64,000 nucleotides of DNA from JAAOII01 sp965207945 (GTDB taxonomy: Bacteria; Pseudomonadota; Gammaproteobacteria; CBDBNL01; JAAOII01), in contig OZ242303.1 of NCBI GenBank assembly GCA_965207945.1, positions 1 through 64,000 on the forward strand, in the 5' to 3' direction. A program made the translations under genes and the position numbers. Shown one piece after another: positions 42,768-52,300 of this stretch. Each line of letters starts with the position of its first letter. Positions within the stretch are counted from its first letter, which is position 1. The notes under the pieces are model-generated. The model ran no database searches. It was not told the origin of the DNA and was given only the letters and a program-made list of their open reading frames with translations.

Positions 42768-43816
42768 CTATCGTAACTCTTGCGCCAGCAAAGTTAAATT
42801 TATTTCTGCACATCCTTAGTAAAAGGGCAGACAACTACCATAACCTACTTACTTTATTTCAACTCTTGAATTGGGGGGATAAGGTTACTTTATCTTTAAC
42901 TTCTTCTCCTACTCAGATTAATTTTTCTGGCAAGTATTCCTCTATGCTTCCTGTGCTTCCTACTCACGCTGTTCTTCCTCAGGGAGACAATAGCAGTAAT
43001 AATTTAGTTCATCGCGCTTTACAGCTGATGCAGAAAGAATTAGCTCCACCAAAACATTTAGCGAACGTTAATATACACATTGAAAAAAATATTCCAATTG
43101 GCGCTGGCTTGGGAGGAGGAAGCAGTGATGCCGCCGCGCTGCTACGTATTCTAAGATTATTATGGAAGCCACAAATGCCGATTGATGATTTGGCGCAGTT
43201 AGGGGCAACTCTAGGCGCCGATGTCCCGCTATTTGTGCGCGGCTTTAGTGCTGTGGGGCAAGGCATAGGTGATGCGCTAACACCATTTAATATTCCTCGC
43301 CGCTATTATGTACTTATATGTCCTAATATTCAATCTTCTACAGCGGAGCTTTTTAATGAGTTGGACCAGCACAGAAAAGAAGCATCTATAGCAGCTATAG
43401 CATCCGTAGCAGCTATAGAAGCTGTGCCGCAAGAAAGCAAAGTTGATTTCTCTTTGCCTGATGATGAAGATTTTTGGCTTCCGGGGGGAAGAGAGGCAGG
43501 AGCAGGAGATTATAACAATGATTTTATGCAGCCACTTATGGATAAATATCCCCAGTTACAACGACTCCATAAACTAATTGATGAGGCAACTCCAGCTAAG
43601 GTAGGAAACAGGGTTTTTCTCAGCGGTACAGGTAGTACTATGTTTGTTGTTTATGATAATCAACAAGATGCGTTAGCTGCTCAAAACAAACTCAGCAAAG
43701 AGATTGCCTTGCATTCTGATGCACAACTTAAGAACAATATTCCAATAGACCATTCTGCGATTCCTCCCTCTGTTATCCATGTCTGCCGTGGAGTTTATTG
43801 CGCAACCTATTTATAA
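42764..43816 (+). CDS. ispE: 4-diphosphocytidyl-2-C-methyl-D-erythritol kinase
   Basis: Fourth step of the non-mevalonate isoprenoid pathway, a GHMP kinase. LAPAKLNLFLHIL opens it, and the ATP loop is PIGAGLGGGSSDAAALLR; FLSGTGST is the third motif. At 350 residues it is much longer than usual (about 285). The extra length includes an Ala/Ile-rich repeat and an acidic Pro/Asp loop encoded at about 43375-43500. The start is a TTG that overlaps the ampG stop (TTGA), so translation is coupled. Confidence 0.93.
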   Translation: MTIVTLAPAKLNLFLHILSKRADNYHNLLTLFQLLNWGDKVTLSLTSSPTQINFSGKYSSMLPVLPTHAVLPQGDNSSNNLVHRALQLMQKELAPPKHLANVNIHIEKNIPIGAGLGGGSSDAAALLRILRLLWKPQMPIDDLAQLGATLGADVPLFVRGFSAVGQGIGDALTPFNIPRRYYVLICPNIQSSTAELFNELDQHRKEASIAAIASVAAIEAVPQESKVDFSLPDDEDFWLPGGREAGAGDYNNDFMQPLMDKYPQLQRLHKLIDEATPAKVGNRVFLSGTGSTMFVVYDNQQDALAAQNKLSKEIALHSDAQLKNNIPIDHSAIPPSVIHVCRGVYCATYL

Positions 43817-43831
43817 GTTTATTTATATAAA

Positions 43832-43840
43832 TGTTATAAT
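43832..43840 (+). promoter_or_regulatory. Extended -10 of the ArsP/YraQ-type permease gene (leaderless geometry)
   Basis: TGTTATAAT, with six bases to the ATG at 43847. Confidence 0.6.
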
Positions 43841-43846
43841 ATTTGC

Positions 43847-44965
43847 ATGAGGCATACCGAATCCAAGTACTCAACTCACACAAATCATTCGCCATCTTGC
43901 CATTCTGATAATACGGATGAGCAGCCCATTCGTATAGGCCATATAGGTAAAAAATTAAAAATAACACTTATCATATTTATAACTACTTTACTGTTATCCT
44001 TCATCCCTAATTTTCTTCAATATATATCCCCTGAGGGTTTAGTTGCCGCCCAGAAGTGGAGCGGTGTTATTAATATTCTGCAAGAGATAAATATTGCAAT
44101 CATTAGCTATCTTGAAGTTATTTGGTGGGCGATTGTGCTTGGATTCTTAATCGGCGGTACCCTTGACTACTTTGTTCCCACCGGCTTCATTACCAAACAT
44201 TTAGGTCGCGGTGACGCTTTATCTTTACCTAAAGCGATGTTAGCAGGTTTTTTAATGTCGGTATGTTCCCATGGAATATTAGCCATTGCAATTCAGCTTT
44301 ATAAAAAAGGCGCTGGCATCCCTGCAGTGATTACTTTCTTGTTGGCTTCTCCTTGGGCAAACCTTTCAATTACTGTTTTACTATTTAGTTTCTTTAAATC
44401 TGCTGCTTTCTTTATTATCGGCGCTGCTCTATTGATAAGCATCATCAGCGGCTATATTTTTGTTGCATTGCAGAAGTTAGGAGTGCTGGAAACCCATCCG
44501 TTGGCTACAGCTAATAATGTGGAATATTCATGGGATAGAATAACCGATTTCAATTTGGGCGATAGCATCAAAGGCGTAATCAGAGGAGCAATTAATCTTG
44601 CCAACATGGTGTTATGGTGGCTTCTGGTGGGCTTGTTGATGGCAGCTGCTTTGGCGGTGTTTATCCCACATGGACTTATGGCAACCTATTTTGGTCCTAC
44701 TTTTGGCGGATTATCATTAACCTTGGCGGTAGCTACTGTGATAGAAGTTTGTAGTGAAGGCAGTGCCCCTATTGCTTTTGAAATCTATAATCAAATAAAG
44801 GCAATAGGTAATCCTTTTGTGTTTTTAATGGCAGGAGTAGTTACAGATTATACCGAAATTGGATTGCTCTGGACTAATATAGGAAAGCGGACTGCCATTT
44901 TGCTGCCACTTATTGCAGTTCCTCAGGTCTTATTAATAGGTTATTTGTTTAATGTGTTGTTATAA
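43847..44965 (+). CDS. ArsP/YraQ-type permease (DUF318)
   Basis: A 372-residue membrane protein with about eight helices in two related halves. LAGFLMSVCSHGILAIAIQLYKKGAG and VATVIEVCSEGSAPIAFEIY are the paired half-motifs, each with a conserved Cys-Ser. The family includes organoarsenical exporters and uncharacterised permeases. The N-terminus is His-rich and soluble. No arsenic regulator or reductase is nearby, so I do not assign a substrate. Confidence 0.82.
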   Translation: MRHTESKYSTHTNHSPSCHSDNTDEQPIRIGHIGKKLKITLIIFITTLLLSFIPNFLQYISPEGLVAAQKWSGVINILQEINIAIISYLEVIWWAIVLGFLIGGTLDYFVPTGFITKHLGRGDALSLPKAMLAGFLMSVCSHGILAIAIQLYKKGAGIPAVITFLLASPWANLSITVLLFSFFKSAAFFIIGAALLISIISGYIFVALQKLGVLETHPLATANNVEYSWDRITDFNLGDSIKGVIRGAINLANMVLWWLLVGLLMAAALAVFIPHGLMATYFGPTFGGLSLTLAVATVIEVCSEGSAPIAFEIYNQIKAIGNPFVFLMAGVVTDYTEIGLLWTNIGKRTAILLPLIAVPQVLLIGYLFNVLL

Positions 44966-44999
44966 ACATAAGAAAGCGGGAAGGTAAGGCAATATATAA

Positions 45000-45071
45000 C
45001 TGGGGTGGTAGGATTCGAACCTACGCGTCGCGAGACCAAAACCCGCTGCCTTACCGCTTGGCTACACCCCA
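45000..45071 (-). tRNA. tRNA-Gln (anticodon UUG)
   Basis: Reading the minus strand: acceptor TGGGGTG pairs with CACCCCA, the D-arm is GCC/GGC, the anticodon stem is GCGGG/CTCGC with loop TTTTGGT (anticodon TTG), and the T-arm is GTAGG/CCTAC around TTCGAAT. The discriminator is G. The next bases are TTA, so the 3' CCA is not encoded and must be added by the nucleotidyltransferase, unlike most E. coli-type gammaproteobacteria. Confidence 0.95.
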
Positions 45072-45098
45072 TTAATTAGATTACTGGTTAGAATACTC

Positions 45099-45104
45099 AT
45101 TATA
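45099..45104 (-). promoter_or_regulatory. -10 box for tRNA-Gln
   Basis: TATAAT on the minus strand, 27 bases before the tRNA 5' end, leaving a 5' leader of about 20 bases for RNase P. No clear -35. Confidence 0.45.
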
Positions 45105-45227
45105 AAATATAACCCAGTATATTATGCATATATTAGCAATTATTTTATGCTCCAGCAATTTGTAATTATTTGCAGGCAGAACTCTAACAAGATTGCCATT
45201 CATTAAAAGTAAGGCATTATTGGAAGT

Positions 45228-46208
45228 TTACTTAAGAATGAGGCCTTTAAACTTAACTAAATAAGAGCGAATTTCTTTATTTTCTTCTGCTTCATCACTA
45301 AATAGGGTGTTTTTATCACACTCCGCTCCTTGCCAAGTAGCATCTTTAACATATATAGATTCGCGCAGATCGCAGCTTTGAAAGCGAGTATTGCTAAAAT
45401 TTGTCTTTTTAAGGTTAGCACAAGCAAATTTAGTGTTTTCAAAATAAGCTCCAGTAAAATTAGTTTGAGTAAGATCTGTAAATATGAAATTTGTTTCTTT
45501 TGCCTGAATATTAGTTGCTTGTGCTCCAATAAATTTGCTTTGTGATAGATCTGCTTTATTGAGATTTGCCCCGTTTAGTATGGCAAACCCTAAGTTACTT
45601 CTTTCTATTACACCTTCTGTAAGATTTGCGTTGCTTAGGTCGGCGCATTGTAGGTTAGATTGCCTTATTTCACTTCCTGCTAAATTAGCTTTTTGTAGAT
45701 TACAGAATAATAAATAGCATTTTTGTAAGAATGATTTTTGCAAATTGGCTGATTTCATATTTAAGCCAGCAATATTTATTTGATTAAGGTTTGTACTTGA
45801 GAGATGATTTTTATTTATCTTTGAGGATTTCCATGATGATTTTATTAATAACCAACTATATAGTAAACGGGCATAGTTGTACTTCTCCGCAAGTTCAAAA
45901 GGTATACCATATCCCTCATGAAATTGGATAGGGAAGCCATATTTTTTTTGAGCTCTCAACATGATAGCGATCATAACCAATAATATCACCCAATATATTA
46001 GTATTATCTTAACCGTATCAGAGAATAAATGTCCGCTGAGAACTATAGACATTACTAAAAGATAACAAGAAAGTAAAAGTACGAGCAACATAGCTTTTTT
46101 AGGACGATACCCAAGCTGCCTTATCCCGCCGGGAATTAATAATAATAAATATAGAGGAAGAAAAATAATATATTTTCCTCGTTGCCAATTGTTGTGAACA
46201 TAATTCAT
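45228..46208 (-). CDS. Pentapeptide-repeat protein with N-terminal membrane helices
   Basis: The 326 residues start with two or three hydrophobic helices (KYIIFLPLYLLLLIPGG, AMLLVLLLSCYLLVMSIVL, VKIILIYWVILLVMIAIML). From about residue 140 the protein is a run of A(D/N)LXX pentapeptides: NLQKANLAG, ADLSNANLTE, GANLNKADLS. These form a right-handed quadrilateral helix, here on the cytoplasmic side by the usual topology. Role unknown; some soluble relatives protect DNA gyrase. A TAAAAT lies seven bases upstream of the ATG. It shares orientation with the giant lipoprotein gene but has its own promoter. Confidence 0.85.
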   Translation of the reverse strand: MNYVHNNWQRGKYIIFLPLYLLLLIPGGIRQLGYRPKKAMLLVLLLSCYLLVMSIVLSGHLFSDTVKIILIYWVILLVMIAIMLRAQKKYGFPIQFHEGYGIPFELAEKYNYARLLYSWLLIKSSWKSSKINKNHLSSTNLNQINIAGLNMKSANLQKSFLQKCYLLFCNLQKANLAGSEIRQSNLQCADLSNANLTEGVIERSNLGFAILNGANLNKADLSQSKFIGAQATNIQAKETNFIFTDLTQTNFTGAYFENTKFACANLKKTNFSNTRFQSCDLRESIYVKDATWQGAECDKNTLFSDEAEENKEIRSYLVKFKGLILK

Positions 46209-46215
46209 AAACCTT

Positions 46216-46221
46216 ATTTTA
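46216..46221 (-). promoter_or_regulatory. -10 box of the pentapeptide-repeat gene (leaderless geometry)
   Basis: TAAAAT on the minus strand, seven bases from the ATG at 46208. Confidence 0.5.
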
Positions 46222-46314
46222 CACTATTGAGTGAGACGGCTTATTGCCTGTATGTTCTCATATCACTCGTGATTTAGATTTTTTACATAATCATAATATC
46301 CCAGTATAAATATA

Positions 46315-49300
46315 TTAACAATCTGACTCACCATCTGCTTTAGCGCAATATATAACACGTTGGTTATTTACAATAACCTTCGGTATTGGGTATATTCTGC
46401 TTCTCACGCTGGATAAGCTGGGAGATACACTCTCAACTTGACTGCGGGTATAGCTTAACTCAATAGATGCAGGAATGATGACGTTGCGGTAGCGGTCAAT
46501 ATTTCTCCAATTGTCATAAACCATGATGGTCTGATAATCGCCTGGACTGCCAGTCATCTTCTCATCAGTAGTCAATAGTAAAGAATCTCCAGCAGGTAGT
46601 AGTATCCAGTTGTTATATTCAAGTGCTGGCGTCTTAGTCCCTTTTGCTAAGTTAACCAAATGACGGTTTAGTGTCATAGCAAAGTTAATCTTTTTATCGG
46701 ATGAGCTGTCTCGGGTTAATTCTTGACGTGGATAGCCATTAATTTGTTCATGACGGACACGATTACGGGGAGGAGTATTTATGCCACATGGAAGCGGATA
46801 AGAGGGTAAATTAGGTGCGGTAAAGCGCGGACCTAGCGGCTCAGGTGTGCTGTTATAGCCATTTATAGCAAGAGTTAATCGTTTAGTTACAAATCTATAA
46901 CGGGGGAAGGACTGGCTGCCGCGGTTACACGAGCCGTCTCTGCGTGAAGATTGCAGAAGATAATGAATATAATATCTATTTATTTTACGCATTTTCCATA
47001 TCTTTGCCAAGTATTGAATATCTGCTGGGCTTTGCTCAATTTTTACCCACATATCTGTTGGCGAGGGATTACTAACTCGCCAAGTTCTTACATTGCGTTG
47101 AATTGCAACATATAAATAATGTAAGTTATCATTACGTTGAAAGTCATTACGAAAATTATTATTGATATTAAATGTAACTATCGGAGTAGCAGCTAAAACA
47201 ATTACCCTAAAACGGGTTACATATTGAACACAGTTCCCTGCCTCATCACAGATAAAAATATCCAGTCGATGAATAGTGCGTGGTGGGGCGCTATACCATA
47301 AAGGTTTATTACCTGAACTTAGCAACTCGTTGCTAAAAGGAATAGTAATCTCGGCATCATTACTGTCGGTGTTTACATTAATAGCTGCTTGTGGAATTGG
47401 CATTTTCGTAAAATAAACCTTCTTTTTATTATGCGAGCAAGTCGAGTTCTGATCGCCAGTATCATCAGCAGGGCAATCTATTTGAGTGTAACTATAGGTC
47501 ATATTAAGGTCATAAGGGTTGGTGAAATAGCGCGATGGACTCAGTTCATTATCATGAACATTAATGCCAGCAAATATAACGCCACGCCTGTCAAGTTCAT
47601 TTCTGTTAATGCTAATCTCAGAAACCATAAGTTCATTGTTTGGCGCGCTATCAGTAAAATTATTAATTACTATACTCGCATTATTTAAAGATGTTGCTTC
47701 TTGTTGCACAACTATTAATGGTGGGTTATTTTTTTGCAAGTCCTGCTCCTGCTCGCTAATGGAATAAATATTCGTGGCGGGCGACTGAGTTATGGAGCAA
47801 TTAGGAGGAATATCGTCATAACGATTTTTCTCACCACAAGAGTAAACGTTAACCATATCCGGCATAGCAACTGAGGATAGTATTGGTGGAGAATTATCAT
47901 GAGTTACAAAGGTTGGATATGTGGCGCAATTAGCAAAGATATCGCATATCTGAACTTCAACTAATTCATTATTTAATCCAACAATGGGTAGAGAGCGACA
48001 AACAAAATTATTGCCATTAATTTCTCCATTAATTCCTTCAGTGATAGCGTCATTAGGATTACGCAGGAAGCTACAAGTAATACTTGCTACACTTGCCTCT
48101 GGAGTTGTCAAAATAATCTCACCGATTATATCCATGGTATCTTTATTAGAGACGTTTTGATGGGCTAAGGTAACTTCCGGTGGATACTTAATGATTAATA
48201 TAGGGCTATTTATCTGCAGAGAATTACTGAGGGCATCGCTTACTATTACACGAACATTATGCTCGCCGCTTAATAATACATTGGGGTTTATATCCGCCTC
48301 CCAAAGATTATTGCCAATTGGACGCGCGCTCAAGCCCTGTGTGTTATCACCATATAGATATGTGACTGAGGAGATGTCGCTTAGCAGGTCACTAACTTGG
48401 TATCTTAATGTAAAGGGTGTAGCCGAATATGCTTGTTGGTGTTCTATAGCAATAATCTGTGGTGGGGTGGTATCTTTTATAACTGTTAATGTCTGTGTAT
48501 ATGATTTACCATAATCTGCAGTTAGCGTGACCTGTATATCATAATTATTATCACTGCTGGATGATATATCCAATAGGCATTTGAGGGTATTGCCGTTGAT
48601 AACTGCTGATACTACTTGGTCATTAAGCTGGCACTCAGCATTATAATCTCCTTGATAACTTCCTTTATCCAAAGTTGCCACAAGATTATATGTGCCCTGA
48701 TTAGTTGTTTGGGCGCTAGTTTGAGTAACTATGGGTGCGTCTTTCTCCACTATAAAATTGCGTGTAACAGTATCGGTATTGCCAATAAAATCAGTTGCCT
48801 GGATTATTAAAGTGTGTCGCCCTGTGGGTAACTCATTAATAGGTAGGGTTATAATTCTTCTTGTCCCAGTATCTGCCAATTGCATGACATCTCCTTCATT
48901 TATACGATATGTTGCCATTACAGTTGGTGACAGTTCATCATTTATATTAACCTGTAGGGAGGTGGGAACATGGCTAGTGTAAGCGGCGAGCAGGTTTAAT
49001 ATATTTATTTGTGGCGGTGTAGTATCCTTGATGAAAGAGATTTCACGTGTGTAGGATTTACCATAATCTGCAGTTAGCGTTACCTGTATATCATAATTAT
49101 TATCACTGCTGGATGATATATCCAATAGGCATCTGAGGGTATTGCCGCTTATAGTTGCCGACACTACTTGATTATTAATCTGGCATTCAGCATTATAATC
49201 CCCCTGATAACTGCCTTTATCCAAAGTTGCCACAAGATTATATGTGCCCTGATTAGTTGTTTGGGCGCTAGTTTGAGTAACTATGGGCGCGTCTTTCTCC

Positions 49301-52300
49301 ACTACAAAATTGCGTGTAATAGTATCGGTATTGCCAATAAAATCAGTTGCCTGGATTATTAAAGTGTGTCGCCCTGTGGGTAACTCATTAATAGGCAGGG
49401 TTATAATTCTTCTTACTCCAGTATCTGCCAATTGCATGTCGTCGCCTTCATTTATACGATACGTTGCCATTACAGTTGGTGACAGTTCATCATTTATATC
49501 AACCTGTAAGGTGCTGGGAACCGGGTTAGTGTAAGCGGCGAGCAGATCTAATATATTTATTTGTGGTGGTGTAGCATCCTTGATGAAAGAGATTTTACGT
49601 GTATATGATTTATCATAATCCGTTGCAAGTATAATCTCCACTTGATATTCTCCATCGTTTAATCCTTGAGTATCTAACGGGCAGTTAATTCTATTACGAA
49701 AAATACTGGCAACAACTGATTGCTCTGCCAATATACATTGTGCTTGATATACGCCTTGATAACTACCAGGTTGTAGTTGCACCGCAAGGCGATATGTATC
49801 GTCTTTGGTAAATAATGAGCTAGTCCTACTAATAATTGGTTCTTCGCGCAAGGTTAAGAAGTTATGTTGGATGGAGTTAGTATTCCCAACCTCATCCACC
49901 GTCACTATAGTTAGTTTATGTTTGCCAGTATTAAGGTTTAATGGCAGGGCAAAAGTCCAATCATTAGCGCGCTTAGTAATATCCTGCGCTTCATTATCAT
50001 TAATAGTAAAAGTTGCGGATGTCACCATTGAAAGCTCATCGGTTATTTCAAGAATAACCTGCCCACCCACTCCGTCATACTCATCTTGCAAATTTAATAT
50101 GCTGATTTGTGGAGCCGTAGTATCCTTGATGAAAGAGATTTCACGTGTGTAGGATTTACCATAATCTGCAGTTAGAGTGATCTGTATATCATAATTATTA
50201 TCACTGCTGGATGATATATCTAATAGGCATTTGAGAGTATCGCCGCTTATAGTTGCTGATGCTACTTGGTCATTAATCTGGCACTCAGCATTATAATCCC
50301 CCTGATAACTGCCTTTATCTAAAGTTGCCACAAGATTATATATGCCCTGATTAGTTGCTTGGGCGCTAGTTTGAGTAACTATGGGGGCGTCTTTCTCCAC
50401 TATAAAATTGTGTGTCATAGTATCGGTATTGCCAATAAGATCAGTTGCCTGGATTGTTAAAGTATGTCGACCTGTGGGCAGCTCATTAATAGGTAGGATT
50501 ATAATTTTTGCTCCAGTGTCTGCCAATTGTATGATATCTCCTTCATTTATACGATATGTTGCTCGTGTGGTTGGCGACAGTTCATCATTTATATCAACCT
50601 GTAGGGAGGTGGGAACAGGACTAGTGTAAGCGGCGAGCAGATCTAATATATTTATTTGTGGTGGTGTAGTATCCTTGATGAAAGAGATTTCACGTGTGTA
50701 TGATTTATCATAATCCGTTTCAATGGTAATCTCAACTTGATATTCTCCATCGTTTAATCCTTGAGTATCTAAGGAGCAGTTAATTCTATCTCCTGAAATA
50801 CTGGCAACTACTGATTGCTCTGCCAATATACATTGCGCTTGATAGTCGCCTTGATAGCTACCAGGATCTAGTTGCGCTGCGAGGCGGTATAGATTACTAT
50901 CGGTATATAGAGCACTAGTCCTACTAATAATTGGTTCTTCGCGCAAGGTTAAGAAGTCATGCTGCATAGTATCGCTATTACCAACCTCATCCACCGTCAC
51001 TATAGTTAGTTTATGCCTGCCAGTATTAAGGTTTAATGGCAGGGCAAAAGTCCAATCATTAGTGCGTTTGGTAATATCCTGCGCCTCATTATCATTAATA
51101 GTAAAAGTTGCGGAAGTCACCATTGAAAGCTCATCAGTTATTTCAAGGATAACCTGCCCACCCACTCCGTCATACTCATCTTGCAAATTTAATATGCTGA
51201 TTTGTGGAGCCGTAGTATCCTTAATGAAAGAGATTTCACGTGTGTATGATTTATCATAATCCGTTGCAAGGATAATCTTCACTAGATGTTCTCCATCGTT
51301 TAAGCCGCTAGTATCTAATGGGCAGTTAATTCTATTGCGCGAAATACTGGCAGCAATTGATTGCTCTACCAATATACATTGCGCTTGATATATGCCTTGA
51401 TAGCTACCTGGATCTAGTTGCGCTGCGAGGCGGTATGTGACGTCTTTGGTAAATGATGAGCTAACCCTACTAATAATTGGTTCTTCGCGCAAGGTTAAGA
51501 AGTTATAGTGCATAGTATCGCTATTACCAACCTCATCCGCCGTCACTATAGTTAGTTTATGCCTGCCAGTATTAAAGTTTAATGGCAAGGCAAAAGTCCA
51601 ATCACTAGTACGTTTAGTAATATCCTGCGCCTCATTATCATCAATAGCAAAAGTTGCGGATGTCACCATTGAAAGCTCATCGGTTATTTCAAGGATAACC
51701 TGCCCACCCGCTCCGTCATACTCATCTTGTAGATTGATTTTTCTAATCATAGGTGCTGCCGTATCTTTTGTAATTATTATTGGCTGGGTAACACACAGAT
51801 TATAATCACCGCATATTTTTATTTCTAAGGTATGATTGCCATCTTGTATTTCCGACGATACTATAATGCATTCTCCCCGTGCTTTTAATGTCTGCTCTGA
51901 TTGCTGATTACTGCTTTGGGCTTTTTGGTAGGTGCCTACTTGGAATATGATGGACGGTGCAAGCCGACACCAAACTTTTATATTGGTGTAAGAGTTTTCT
52001 TCAACTTCAAATATGGTATTATAAATATCCTGGTTAAATTTGGGTGTAGACACTAACAGTACAGTGGGTGGCTGGTTGAACACCTGATAAGTTTGGCTGC
52101 GAGTAGCCATATTTTTTAAGCTATCACGTGTCTTGATAGTTAACCTAACGGGACTATTACCGAAACGGGCTGCATCAAAGAACACCTGATATGTCCCCTC
52201 TACAGGAAGCTGCTGAGCGACGCCACTCATAGTTTCCCCATTGCCAATTGCTGTCCAAGTAACTGGTTGGAGAATGCTTGATGTTGTATCGCTAATCAAG

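Noticed and set aside
47389..51259. Plus-strand open frames opposite the giant lipoprotein gene
   Set aside because: They recur at the same place in each repeat and are shadows of the coding strand with no start signals.
48482..51770. CRISPR-like or satellite repeats
   Set aside because: The repeats are about 545 bp, without spacers, in one open frame coding for Ig-like domains.
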